Shown piece by piece: positions 1-8,237 of a stretch of DNA of 39,826 nucleotides. Location: the NCBI GenBank assembly GCA_007693765.1, contig RECZ01000090.1, positions 1 through 39,826 of the forward strand. Direction: 5' to 3'. Position numbers and translations under genes: made by a program. Each line of letters starts with the position of its first letter. The first letter of the stretch is position 1. The notes under the pieces were generated by a model, which was not told where the DNA came from, ran no database searches, and was given only the letters and a program-made list of their open reading frames with translations. Source of the DNA: Phycisphaerales bacterium. Its GTDB lineage: Bacteria; Planctomycetota; Phycisphaerae; Phycisphaerales; UBA1924.

Positions 1-10
1 ATCACCAGCG

Positions 11-667
11 ATGAACAAGACCGCGACACTGACAGCCAAGCGACGCGAGCGTGTCGGCTCCCGCTACGCCCGTCGCATCCGCGAGAGCGGCGGCCTGCCC
101 GCCGTGCTCTACGGGCACGGCGCCGACCCCCTCGCCCTGACGCTCGACCTGCGCGACACGGTCCGCCACGTGCTCGCCGGCGAGAAGGTCTTCGGCCTCG
201 CCGTCGAGGGCGAGAGCGCCGAGGCGACCGTTCTGCTCAAGGACATCCAGTACGACTTCCTGGGCGACTCGATCATCCACCTCGATTTCGCCCGCGTCGA
301 TCTCGACGAGGAGGTCGAGGTGCACGTGCCCGTGCATCTGGTGGGCGACGCCGTCGGCCTCAAGAGCGCCGGCTCGGTGCTGCTGCACCCGATCACCGAG
401 CTCACGATCCGCTGCAAGGTGACCTCGATCCCGGACTTCATCGAGGTGAACATCGCCGACCTCGACGTCGGGCACTCGATCCACCTCCGCGAGGTCACGA
501 TACCCGCGGGCATCGAGGTGCTCGACGACCCCGAGGCCGTGCTGGCGACGATCCACACCAAGACCGAAGAGCCGACCGCGGAGGAGACCGCCGTCGCCGG
601 CGAGGGCGCCGAGCCCGAGGTCATCCGCGAGAAGAAGGACGGCGACGACGAGGACGCGAAGGAGTGA
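11..667 (+). CDS. rplY: 50S ribosomal protein L25 (bL25, CTC/TL5 long form)
   Basis: 218 aa. The N-terminus carries the L25 core pattern (R-x-R-x-G-S-R-Y-A-R-R-I-R, then G-x-L-P-A-V-L-Y-G-H-G at about residues 28-37). An acidic beta-rich second domain follows, as in the two-domain CTC/TL5 proteins, which bind 5S rRNA on the large subunit. From about residue 185 the tail is Glu/Asp-rich and probably disordered. The ATG at 11 is close to the window edge, so the promoter and ribosome binding site are not visible. The stop overlaps the start of pth, and rplY-pth adjacency is a widely conserved gene pair, which supports both calls. Confidence 0.95.
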   Translation: MNKTATLTAKRRERVGSRYARRIRESGGLPAVLYGHGADPLALTLDLRDTVRHVLAGEKVFGLAVEGESAEATVLLKDIQYDFLGDSIIHLDFARVDLDEEVEVHVPVHLVGDAVGLKSAGSVLLHPITELTIRCKVTSIPDFIEVNIADLDVGHSIHLREVTIPAGIEVLDDPEAVLATIHTKTEEPTAEETAVAGEGAEPEVIREKKDGDDEDAKE

Positions 668-1290
668 AGCTGATCGTCGGACTGGGCAATCCCGGCGCCG
701 AGTACGAGAAGACCCGCCACAACGCGGGCTTCCTCGTGATCGACCGCCTCGCGGAGCGGCACGCGCGCGGCCAGGTCGCGCGCGCCCGCTTCCACGCGCT
801 CACGTTCGACGCCAACCTCCCCGGCGCCGGCAAGGCCATGCTCATGAAGCCCCTCACCTACATGAACCGCTCCGGCCTCGCGGTGGGCGAGGCGGTGCGG
901 TTCTTCAAGATCGACCCGGTCGCCGACGTGTTTGTGATCGTCGACGACATCGCGCTGCCCGCGGGCGCGATCCGGATCCGCGCCGAGGGCGGGCCGGGCG
1001 GGCACAACGGGCTGATCGACGTCCAGCGTGCGCTGGGCACGCCCGCCTACGCCCGTTGCCGCATCGGCATCGATGGGCCCGGGCGCGTGCCCCAGGCGGA
1101 CTACGTGCTCGGGCGCTTCAGCCCCGAGCAGTGGGCGGCGGTCGAGCCCGCGCTCGTCGCCGCGGCCGACGCCAGCGAGACATGGGCTCGTGAGGGCGTG
1201 ACCGGCGCCATGAACGCGTTCAACACCAAGGCGCCCAGCAAGGACGCCGCCAACGGCCCCCAACCCCGCGACGGCGCGGCGACGGAATAA
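664..1290 (+). CDS. pth: Peptidyl-tRNA hydrolase
   Basis: 208 aa, the usual size for bacterial Pth, which releases peptides from prematurely dropped peptidyl-tRNA in the cytoplasm. Family signatures are clear: the N-terminal V-G-L-G-N-P-G-x-x-Y with the catalytic His in T-R-H-N (about residue 19), K-P-x-T-Y-M-N-x-S-G near residues 60-69, the V-D-D motif near 97, and G-G-x-G-G-H-N-G-L near 113-121. The start is GTG at 664, inside the end of rplY (sequence GTGA, TGA being the rplY stop), so the two are probably translationally coupled. The last 20 or so residues form a polar tail beyond the catalytic fold. Confidence 0.95.
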   Translation: MKLIVGLGNPGAEYEKTRHNAGFLVIDRLAERHARGQVARARFHALTFDANLPGAGKAMLMKPLTYMNRSGLAVGEAVRFFKIDPVADVFVIVDDIALPAGAIRIRAEGGPGGHNGLIDVQRALGTPAYARCRIGIDGPGRVPQADYVLGRFSPEQWAAVEPALVAAADASETWAREGVTGAMNAFNTKAPSKDAANGPQPRDGAATE

Positions 1291-1349
1291 ACCAACCCAG
1301 CGCGCCGCCGGCGCGCGACGAACGAATCGAGAGAAAGGCAGCGCATCAC

Positions 1350-1814
1350 ATGTCCAAGGACCAGAAGAAATACTACGAGGCGATGTTCCTCATCAGCCAG
1401 GCGGTCGCGGCGGACTTCGCCGACGCCATCGCCCACATCCGCGAGATCCTCTCGCGCGCCGGCGCCGAGGTCGTCGCCATGAAGAAGTGGGACGACCGCC
1501 GCCTCGCCTACGAGATCGACAAGCAGAAGCGCGGCGTCTACATCCTCGTCTACGCCGCCCTCCCCGGCGACGGCGTCGAGAAGATCCATCACGATTGCAA
1601 CCTCTCCGAGAAGATCATGCGCGTCATGGTGATCAAGGCCGACCACCTCACGCTCGAGGAGATGCAGGCCAACGACGACGCCGCATCCCTCACCATGGAG
1701 GCGAACCTGCGCTCCGGCCCCCGCGAACGCGATGAGCAGGCGATGGCCGGCGCCGCGGCGCCCGCGGCCGACGCAGACGCCGAAACTGTGGAAGACATCG
1801 ACGACGAAGACTAA
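1350..1814 (+). CDS. rpsF: 30S ribosomal protein S6 with acidic tail
   Basis: 154 aa. The S6 fold covers about residues 8-105: the Y-E-A-M-F-L-I opening strand, the K-W-D-D-R-R-L-A-Y-E-I segment near residues 46-56, and the strand ending in R-V-M-V-I-K. S6 binds 16S rRNA with S18 on the small subunit. The C-terminal 40 residues are Ala/Asp/Glu-rich and longer than in many bacteria. The ATG at 1350 has an AAAGG-type ribosome binding site about 11 nt upstream. ssb follows after 54 nt, a classic rpsF-ssb arrangement. Confidence 0.95.
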   Translation: MSKDQKKYYEAMFLISQAVAADFADAIAHIREILSRAGAEVVAMKKWDDRRLAYEIDKQKRGVYILVYAALPGDGVEKIHHDCNLSEKIMRVMVIKADHLTLEEMQANDDAASLTMEANLRSGPRERDEQAMAGAAAPAADADAETVEDIDDED

Positions 1815-1868
1815 TCACACGCTCGCGCCCGACGCCGACGCAATAGGCGCCTTACCGGAGAATTCGTC

Positions 1869-2342
1869 ATGGCAGGCAATTTCAACCGTGTCTTCCTGAT
1901 GGGCAACCTCACCCGCGACCCCGAGCTTCGCCACACGCCCAGCAGCATGGCGGTGGCCAACATCGGCCTCGCCGTCAACCGGCGGTTCCGCGACTCCGCC
2001 GGCAACAACCAGGAGGAGACCACCTTCGTCGACTGCGAAGCGTGGGGTCGCACCGCCGAGGTGATGTGCCAATACCTCGCCAAGGGGCGCCCCGTCTTCG
2101 TCGAGGGTCGGCTCAAGCTCGATCAGTGGCAGGATAAAGAGGGCGGCAACCGGTCCAAGCTCAAGGTTGTGATCGAGAACTTCCAGTTCGTCGACAGCCG
2201 CACCGAAGGCGCCCCCGGTGGAGGCGGCGGCGCGAGCGGCGGTGGCGGCCCCCCGGCGCAGCGCAGCGCCGGCTCGCAGCCCGCGCGGCAGGGCACTACG
2301 CCCGCGTACGAGCCCGTCGAGGACGACGACATCCCCTTCTGA
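1869..2342 (+). CDS. ssb: Single-stranded DNA-binding protein
   Basis: 157 aa. The OB-fold occupies residues 1-110, with the typical start N-R-V-F-L-M-G-N-L-T-R-D-P-E-L-R, then F-R-D near residue 43, the E-A-W-G segment near 57-60 and Y-L-A-K-G near 69-73. A Gly-rich linker follows and the protein ends in the acidic tip D-D-D-I-P-F that recruits SSB partner proteins in other bacteria. It coats single-stranded DNA in replication, recombination and repair. GGAG lies 8 nt before the ATG. It sits between rpsF and rplI, where rpsR is normally also found but is missing here. Confidence 0.96.
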   Translation: MAGNFNRVFLMGNLTRDPELRHTPSSMAVANIGLAVNRRFRDSAGNNQEETTFVDCEAWGRTAEVMCQYLAKGRPVFVEGRLKLDQWQDKEGGNRSKLKVVIENFQFVDSRTEGAPGGGGGASGGGGPPAQRSAGSQPARQGTTPAYEPVEDDDIPF

Positions 2343-2479
2343 ACCACACGCATCACCGCCCGCGCCACCGAACGTGCGCCGGGCGATTCACCCCCCCACG
2401 CTGGGGGCGCGAGATCGCCGAGACATACCCGGCGCCCCGCGCTTCCTAACTCCAACCCCTTGAGAGGACAGCGACAGCC

Positions 2480-3085
2480 ATGTCAAAGACCGTTCAACTC
2501 CTGCTGACCGAGAGCGTCGACAACCTCGGCATCGTCGGCGACGTCGTCACCGTGCGCACCGGGTTCGCCCGCAACTTCCTGCTGCCCAACAGCCTCGCCA
2601 TCACGCCCACCGACGAGGCGATCGCGGCCCTCGCCGAGAAGCGCGCTGTGGCGGAGCGTGAGCAGGCCGCCCTCCGCGCCCAGCGCGAGCAGATGATTAG
2701 TGAGCTCGATGGCTTCGAGATCACCCTGCAGCGCTCCTGCAACGATTTGGGCATGCTCTACGGCTCGGTCACCCAGCAGGACATCGCCGACGCCCTTGCC
2801 GAGCAGGGCCATATCGTCAAGGCCCGCGAGGTGCGCCTGCCGCACACCATCAAGCGCATCGACAGCTACATGGTGCCCGTGAAGGTCGCCAACGACCTTG
2901 AGGCTGAGATCAAGGTGTGGGTCGTGCCCGACCGCGAACTCGACGTCGACGACCGCGACGAGATGGAGTTCGACAACGAGGGCAACCTCATCGAACGCCG
3001 CCCCGGCGCGAAACGCGACGCCGACGCCCCCACCCCCGCCCCCGGAAGCGCGCCCGGAAGCGCCCCCGAGGCGCCCAGCGTCTGA
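2480..3085 (+). CDS. rplI: 50S ribosomal protein L9 with extended tail
   Basis: 201 aa. The N-terminal RNA-binding domain has the L9 signature N-L-G-I-V-G-D-V-V-T-V-R-T-G-F-A-R-N-F-L around residues 16-35. A long charged helix covers about 45-75, and the C-terminal domain includes G-M-L-Y-G-S-V-T near 90-97. From about residue 150 the protein has an extra Asp/Pro/Ala-rich tail of some 50 residues beyond the usual 150-aa L9. A GAGGA ribosome binding site lies upstream of the ATG. It ends the rplY-to-rplI block; a strong terminator begins 32 nt after the stop. Confidence 0.95.
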   Translation: MSKTVQLLLTESVDNLGIVGDVVTVRTGFARNFLLPNSLAITPTDEAIAALAEKRAVAEREQAALRAQREQMISELDGFEITLQRSCNDLGMLYGSVTQQDIADALAEQGHIVKAREVRLPHTIKRIDSYMVPVKVANDLEAEIKVWVVPDRELDVDDRDEMEFDNEGNLIERRPGAKRDADAPTPAPGSAPGSAPEAPSV

Positions 3086-3116
3086 ACAGAGCCTCATCAG
3101 CGCACCGACCCCGCAT

Positions 3117-3153
3117 AAAAAGCCCCCGATGCGCAACGCATCGGGGGCTTTTT
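3117..3153. terminator. Bidirectional rho-independent terminator
   Basis: A 17-bp perfect inverted repeat (3117-3133 and 3137-3153) with a 3-nt loop, flanked by A5 on the left and T5 on the right. It therefore reads as hairpin plus U-run on both strands. It separates the converging rplI (+) and the CvpA-like gene (-). Confidence 0.93.
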
Positions 3154-3207
3154 CGTGGCGTTTGTTGTCGCCCGCGCCGTGTGCGGGCGGTCCGCGCTCA
3201 AGTGGGA

Positions 3208-4968
3208 TCAGCGCGGCTGACGACGGGGCGGCGGGATGGTCATCCCGATGCCGTCCTCGATCACCTGCTGCCCGAGCGTGAACTGCTCGATCGTGACCTG
3301 AGCGCTCACGCGGAAGATCAGGGTGAGCCGCTCGTTGGGTCGGCTGTTGCTGAGTTGCGGCAGGTTCTCCATCGCGCGGATAGGTGAGCCGGGGGTGAAG
3401 CGAATGGCGGTGTCGTTGTTGGTGCGGTGGATGAAGCCGATGGCCTCGTAGCGCTGCCCGAGGTTGTCGACGAGCAGCGGAGGGAGCAAGCGCTCGGCCG
3501 CATCGACCGCGCGCCCGAAGAGCGTGACGCGACTCGGGATGCTCACGTCGACCTGCACGATGTAGGTGTCGGGGCCGTCCGCGAACGCTTCCACCATGAG
3601 GTCGCGGGCGATGCCGATCTCGTTGAACGCGGAGTTCGGGATGCGGTGCTCGCCGTCGATGATCTCGTTCTGCTCGTTGAATCGGATGCTGCCGCGGAGC
3701 ACGGAGCGGTTCACGGGGCCGGGGAGGCGGTTGATCCGCCGGATCGGCTCTCGCTGCGGCGTTGCGGCCGCGGCGCGATCCGGCGGGCCGCCTTCGCGCG
3801 CGGTGAGCGTGACGCCGAGCGACTCGAAGAGCGAGCGGTCGCGGATGGCCGAATCGCGCTCGGCGCTCGATGTGAAGACGAACTCTGGCTCGCCCGCGAC
3901 GGGGACGCGCACGTTGCGCACGATCAGGTGCGTGGGCCGGACGCCGGGCGGGACCACGAACTCAAAGCCCATGGTGGTGGTCGAGCCGCCGCCGACGGAC
4001 GAGATGAAAACCTCGCTCGCGTCGAAGCGCCAGCGGTAGATGTCCAGAGCCCACGCCTCGCCCTGCGAGATCGCCGCGATGGGGTGCATGGCCACGGCCT
4101 CGCCGTCGTCGCGCACGCCGACGAGACGGAAATGACCGGGCGACGCGACGAACTGCCCGTTTGTCTCCCGCGCTCCGGACTCGAACCGGATGACGAACCC
4201 CTCGATCCGCGATCCCGCGGGAACGGACTCGCCCTGCATGGTGCGCGCGATCTGGGGCACGGGGCTGCCGTCGGGGGCGCGGGGGGCGAATGTGTCGGCG
4301 AGGAGGTCGCGCACGTCGTTCGACTCGACCTGGAACCGCCCGAGCACGCTGAAATCATCCGGTGCGATGGTCGTGCGCCCGCGGTCGCCGACGGTGAACC
4401 GCACCAGCGTCGCCTGCTCGTGCAGCGAGGGGGCTAGCTTGGCGAGCGGGCGCGACGTGGCGAGCGCGCCGCTGCTGAGCGTCTCGTAGAAGCCGATGGT
4501 GAGCCGGTCGGCGGGCAGCAGGAGCGACGAACCACGCACGATGTTGCCGTTGGCGTCGTACTCCACGGGCTTGTAGCCCATGAAATCGGAGGGGATGCGG
4601 AAAAACCCGATGCTCACGAGCACGATCCCCGCCGTCAGCACGCCGGAGAGCGCACCGAACGCGAGGCCACCGACGAAGTTGGTGGTGTCGTCCATGTCGA
4701 GGTTGGCCGGGATGAGCTTGTCCATCGCCAGCCGCAGCACGACCAGCGAGACGAGGAAGGGGACGATCAGGCCGATGCCCCACGCGTAGTCACGCAGCGC
4801 GCCGACGCCCATCAGCACGCCGTAGACCAGCGGCTCCCACACCGCGAAGGCGATCGCCCCCGCCGCCACAACGCAGGCGAAGTGCAGGAACGCAGAAAAC
4901 AAGCCCTGCGCCGACCACAGATAGGCGATGAGCGCCACGGCGACGATGACGAAGATGCTCAGCAACAT
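3208..4968 (-). CDS. CvpA-like membrane protein with large extra C-terminal region
   Basis: 586 aa. The first 130 residues hold about four hydrophobic segments (near 1-20, 25-50, 62-83 and 98-125) arranged as in the CvpA/colicin V production family, whose members are small inner-membrane proteins of poorly defined envelope function. The remaining 450 residues have no membrane segment, look beta-rich, and match nothing I recognise; their orientation is unknown. The ATG at 4968 has GAGAGG about 10 nt upstream. It is the last gene of the minus-strand block that includes the PilT-type and degenerate GspE-type ATPases, 105 nt after the latter. CvpA membership is judged from topology and position only, so it is moderately secure. 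Confidence 0.6.
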   Translation of the reverse strand: MLLSIFVIVAVALIAYLWSAQGLFSAFLHFACVVAAGAIAFAVWEPLVYGVLMGVGALRDYAWGIGLIVPFLVSLVVLRLAMDKLIPANLDMDDTTNFVGGLAFGALSGVLTAGIVLVSIGFFRIPSDFMGYKPVEYDANGNIVRGSSLLLPADRLTIGFYETLSSGALATSRPLAKLAPSLHEQATLVRFTVGDRGRTTIAPDDFSVLGRFQVESNDVRDLLADTFAPRAPDGSPVPQIARTMQGESVPAGSRIEGFVIRFESGARETNGQFVASPGHFRLVGVRDDGEAVAMHPIAAISQGEAWALDIYRWRFDASEVFISSVGGGSTTTMGFEFVVPPGVRPTHLIVRNVRVPVAGEPEFVFTSSAERDSAIRDRSLFESLGVTLTAREGGPPDRAAAATPQREPIRRINRLPGPVNRSVLRGSIRFNEQNEIIDGEHRIPNSAFNEIGIARDLMVEAFADGPDTYIVQVDVSIPSRVTLFGRAVDAAERLLPPLLVDNLGQRYEAIGFIHRTNNDTAIRFTPGSPIRAMENLPQLSNSRPNERLTLIFRVSAQVTIEQFTLGQQVIEDGIGMTIPPPRRQPR

Positions 4969-5073
4969 GATTCGGTGACCTCTCGCATGGACTCGTCAAA
5001 CGGGGACGGGGGCACTGGATAAGACGCGTTCGGCGCCCCCGCGGTTCTGGCCCCTTCGCTCGGGGCGGGTCGA

Positions 5074-6765
5074 TTACTCGGCGCCGCTGGCGGCCGGCGC
5101 CTTGGGCTTGGGTTTGGCCCCGCCCGGCGACGTGGAGATGCGCACGACTTCCTCGACGCTGGTGATCCCCTCCATCGCCTTGCGCAGCGCGCTCTCCTGG
5201 ATGGAGGGTTCGCGCCGCTTGCGGAATGCGTCTCGGAGGGCGCCGAAGTTGCCCTTGGCGATGTGGGGTCGCGTCTCGGCGTCGATGGCGTGCACCTCGA
5301 AGCACCCGTCCTGCCCGAAGTACCCGCCGCCGTTGCAGACGGGGCAGATCTCGGGCTTATTCTTGATGAGCACCTGCCCGCCCTTGCGATGGAGCTGCTG
5401 CACCTTGTCGGGCATCCCGAGCTTCTTGAGCATCTCGGGCGTCGGCTGGTACGCGGCCTTGCAGTTGGGGCAGAGCCGCCGCAGCAACCGAAACGCCACA
5501 ACGCCGTGCAGGCTCTTGGCCGCGATGTTGGCGTCGCCGACCGCCTTGGCGTAGATCTGCACCGCCTGCAGCGCCGTTTCGGCGCGGATGTTCAGGTAGG
5601 TGCGGGTGCGGTCGTGATCAGCGCGGGCGATCTCCTGGGCGGTCTCGGGATCGGGGGTCTCGGAGACAGCGAGCACATCCGGGTCGCGGCGAAGGAGGGA
5701 ACGAACGGTGGTGCTGAACTCGGCGCCGTCGACCTTGGGGTCGAAGACGTTGTGGCGCACGCCGTCGATGTACGACTCGGGCTCGATCTCGAGCGTCTGC
5801 ACGTTCGACGTGTAGGCGTCATGCGTGCGCAGGATGGCGTACATCGTGCTGGTTCGGCCCGATCCGGGGGGCGCGGCGAGCAGCACGACGCCCTTCTGCT
5901 CGTCGATGATGCGACGCAGTTCTTTCTCCTGCCCCTCGAGCAGCCCGATCTCATCGAGCGTGCGCAGCACCTGCTTGTCGGGATCGATGGTGCCGGTGAT
6001 CCGCAGCCCGCCGGGGACGCCCTGCGAGACGAGGCGCACGCCGTGGCGAACGCCGGTGCGCGCGATGGTGAACTCCTTGGACTGCCGCTTGCGGCGCTCG
6101 CCGACCTCCATCCCGCTCAGGGCGCGCAGATAGTCGATGGCGGCGACCGCCTGCTGCGAGGGGATCGTATCGCCGGTCTGTCGCACACCATCGACGACGA
6201 GGCTGACGGCGTACGACGACTCGGAGGCGGGGGCGACGTCGAAGCGCACGGCGCGGGACTCGAGGGCGGCGGTGAGGAAGCCCTCGGCGATGAGGCGCAC
6301 CTCGTACTCGGGCGTGCCCTCTTCCGGCGGCGGCATGACGCCCTTGGGCCCGCTGAGTTCGACCTCGCTCTTGGAGAGCTTGCGCCGCTTGGAGCGCTCC
6401 TCCGCGCCGGCCGACACCTGTTTGGCGAAGTTGAGCGACCAGCGGGCCTCGGCGGGCACGCGATGGTCTTTATTCCGCATCACGTAGTAGACGCCGAGGT
6501 CGGCGAGCAGGACGAGCGCCATGAGCGGCAGCGCGATCCAGAAGATCGGCGTGAACAGGCCCACGCACAACGCGAGCGTGGCGACGCCGACGTGTACCAG
6601 GTTCCACTGGCGACGCTTGAAGTAGAAGCGTGCGGCGTCTTTGTCGTAGATCGTCGAGACGATCCACGCCCACACGCCCAGCAGCGCGAGAAGAATGACG
6701 GCCTTCCAACCGGAGACGAGCCATGCCGGCTCGGCGGCGCCGAGCGTGAGGAGGGTGAGATTCAT
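5074..6765 (-). CDS. Membrane-anchored GspE/PilB-like ATPase with degenerate catalytic motifs
   Basis: 563 aa. Two or three hydrophobic segments (about 20-40 and 57-95) precede a GspE/PilB/PulE-type domain, whereas normal family members are soluble. The ATPase core is recognisable but altered. Walker A is PPGSGRTST near residues 299-307, with Arg for the invariant Lys at 304. The Asp box reads E-I-E-P-E-S-Y. Walker B is DPDVLAVSETPD near 361-372, keeping E369 but losing the G-E-I-R-D pattern. The second His-box histidine is gone (LNIRAETA). The C-terminal tetracysteine zinc site is intact (C432-P-N-C435 and C474-P-V-C477). ATP hydrolysis is therefore doubtful; a structural or regulatory role beside the neighbouring PilT-type motor is more likely. 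pilT ends 73 nt upstream, suggesting an operon. Confidence 0.82.
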   Translation of the reverse strand: MNLTLLTLGAAEPAWLVSGWKAVILLALLGVWAWIVSTIYDKDAARFYFKRRQWNLVHVGVATLALCVGLFTPIFWIALPLMALVLLADLGVYYVMRNKDHRVPAEARWSLNFAKQVSAGAEERSKRRKLSKSEVELSGPKGVMPPPEEGTPEYEVRLIAEGFLTAALESRAVRFDVAPASESSYAVSLVVDGVRQTGDTIPSQQAVAAIDYLRALSGMEVGERRKRQSKEFTIARTGVRHGVRLVSQGVPGGLRITGTIDPDKQVLRTLDEIGLLEGQEKELRRIIDEQKGVVLLAAPPGSGRTSTMYAILRTHDAYTSNVQTLEIEPESYIDGVRHNVFDPKVDGAEFSTTVRSLLRRDPDVLAVSETPDPETAQEIARADHDRTRTYLNIRAETALQAVQIYAKAVGDANIAAKSLHGVVAFRLLRRLCPNCKAAYQPTPEMLKKLGMPDKVQQLHRKGGQVLIKNKPEICPVCNGGGYFGQDGCFEVHAIDAETRPHIAKGNFGALRDAFRKRREPSIQESALRKAMEGITSVEEVVRISTSPGGAKPKPKAPAASGAE

Positions 6766-6838
6766 GGAAGCGTTGGGTCTCCGCGGTTGCGCGGCGGGGA
6801 GGGCCCGGCGCGCTCAGGACGTCTGGAGAAAACGAGGC

Positions 6839-7993
6839 TCAGCCGATGCCCTTGAGGCGCATCGTGAGCTCGTCGGCGTTGGGGGTCGCGTCCATCGCGA
6901 CGCGGGTGTGAATGTATTCCCGCTCCACGAGGTCCACAAGCGAACCGTTGAAGTCGATCATGCCCATGCGGAGCGACTCGGTCGTCTTCATCACCTCGTG
7001 CAGTTCGCCTTCGCGCCCGTCGAGGATGTACTTGCGCACCACCGCGTTGTTGATGAGGATCTCGAGGGCCGGGATGCGGGGGATGTCCTTGTGGAGCGTC
7101 GGCAGGAGCTTCTGATAGACGATCGCGCGCATCTGGTACGCGAGGATCTTCCGCACCTGATCGCGCTCGTTGGGCTCGAACAGGTCGTAGATACGGCTGA
7201 ACGTCTCGGGGGCGCTGGAGGCGTGGATCGTTCCGAACACCAAGTGGCCCGTCTCGGCGGCGTGCAGCGCGGCCTCGAACGTCTCGGAGTCGCGCATCTC
7301 GCCCACCAGCACGATGTCGGGGTTCTCACGCACCAGAGCGCGGAGGGCGATCTTGAAGTCCGAGACGTCGATGCCCACCTCGCGCTGGTGGATCACCGCC
7401 TTCTGGTCGGAGAAGATGTACTCGATCGGGTCTTCGATGGTGATGATGTGCACGGGCTTGCGTGCGTTCACGTAGTTCAGCATCGAGGCGATCGTCGTCG
7501 ACTTGCCCGAGCCCGTCACGCCCGAGAGCAGCACGATGCCCTGCGGCTGCATCGCGATCTCGGACATCGCCTCGGGCAGGTGCAGGTCCTCGAACTTCTT
7601 GATGTCGCTGGTGATCAGACGGGCGGCGATCGAGAGCTTGCCGCGCGACTGGAAGAGGTTCACGCGGAAGCGGTTGTTCTCGTCGTAGTCGTACGCGAAG
7701 TCGACGGAGCCGAGGCGGCGCAGGTCTTCGAACTGCTCCTCGGTCAGGATGTGCTTCGCGATCGAGATGAACTCCTCGTGCGTGACGGCGTCCGTCTCGA
7801 GCGGCTTGAGCGAGCCCCGCAGCCGGATCACCGGGGAGCGACCCGTCTTGATGATGATGTCCGACCCGCCGAACTTGATGCACGCCTGCAGGAACTTGCC
7901 CAGCCGGGTGGCGTGGGGATCGTGCTTGGCGTCGGGGTCGAGCGCCGTGCGCGCCGTGGGGACGGTTGTCTGCTCGCTCTGGGTTGGGGTCAT
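6839..7993 (-). CDS. pilT: PilT/PilU-family twitching/retraction ATPase
   Basis: 384 aa. All ATPase motifs are canonical: Walker A GVTGSGKSTT at about 158-167, Asp box TIEDPIEY near 185-192, Walker B DIVLVGEMRD near 226-235 and His box TGHLVFGTIHAS near 248-259. PilT-family hexamers power pilus retraction at the inner membrane. The C-terminal A-I-R-N-L-I-R-E motif of PilT is replaced here by a variant around residues 317-327, so PilU or another paralogue is equally possible. The first 28 residues are an unusual polar extension. It lies between a stand-alone MshEN-domain gene and the degenerate GspE-like gene. No pilin or platform-protein gene is present in the window. Confidence 0.9.
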   Translation of the reverse strand: MTPTQSEQTTVPTARTALDPDAKHDPHATRLGKFLQACIKFGGSDIIIKTGRSPVIRLRGSLKPLETDAVTHEEFISIAKHILTEEQFEDLRRLGSVDFAYDYDENNRFRVNLFQSRGKLSIAARLITSDIKKFEDLHLPEAMSEIAMQPQGIVLLSGVTGSGKSTTIASMLNYVNARKPVHIITIEDPIEYIFSDQKAVIHQREVGIDVSDFKIALRALVRENPDIVLVGEMRDSETFEAALHAAETGHLVFGTIHASSAPETFSRIYDLFEPNERDQVRKILAYQMRAIVYQKLLPTLHKDIPRIPALEILINNAVVRKYILDGREGELHEVMKTTESLRMGMIDFNGSLVDLVEREYIHTRVAMDATPNADELTMRLKGIG

Positions 7994-8237
7994 CCTGCTC
8001 TCTGCCTGTCGTCCGATGGGTGAGAAGACCGGTGCGGCCCGATCGCGGCGCCCGCCGCGGGCGCCTCCGCACGGCCGAACCCCTTTCGGGGCCCGCTCCG
8101 GAGCGGTTGCGTCTCGTCATCGTACGCGAGGCACGCCCCCGGCGCACACCCACGACCCCTACCCCCTCCCCCACGGGCCCGCCCCCCGCCGGGGGGGCCT
8201 GTCCATCGCCGGCGCTTCCCGACGCCCTCCACGCGGC

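Noticed and set aside
2393-2407. CCCCC-ACGCT-GGGGG hairpin between ssb and rplI
   Set aside because: Short stem with no T-run; could be an attenuator but there is no supporting feature.
8182-8199. GC-only hairpin (GCCCCCC/GGGGGGC) between the MshEN-like gene and pilT
   Set aside because: No T-run on either strand; such stems are expected by chance in this composition.
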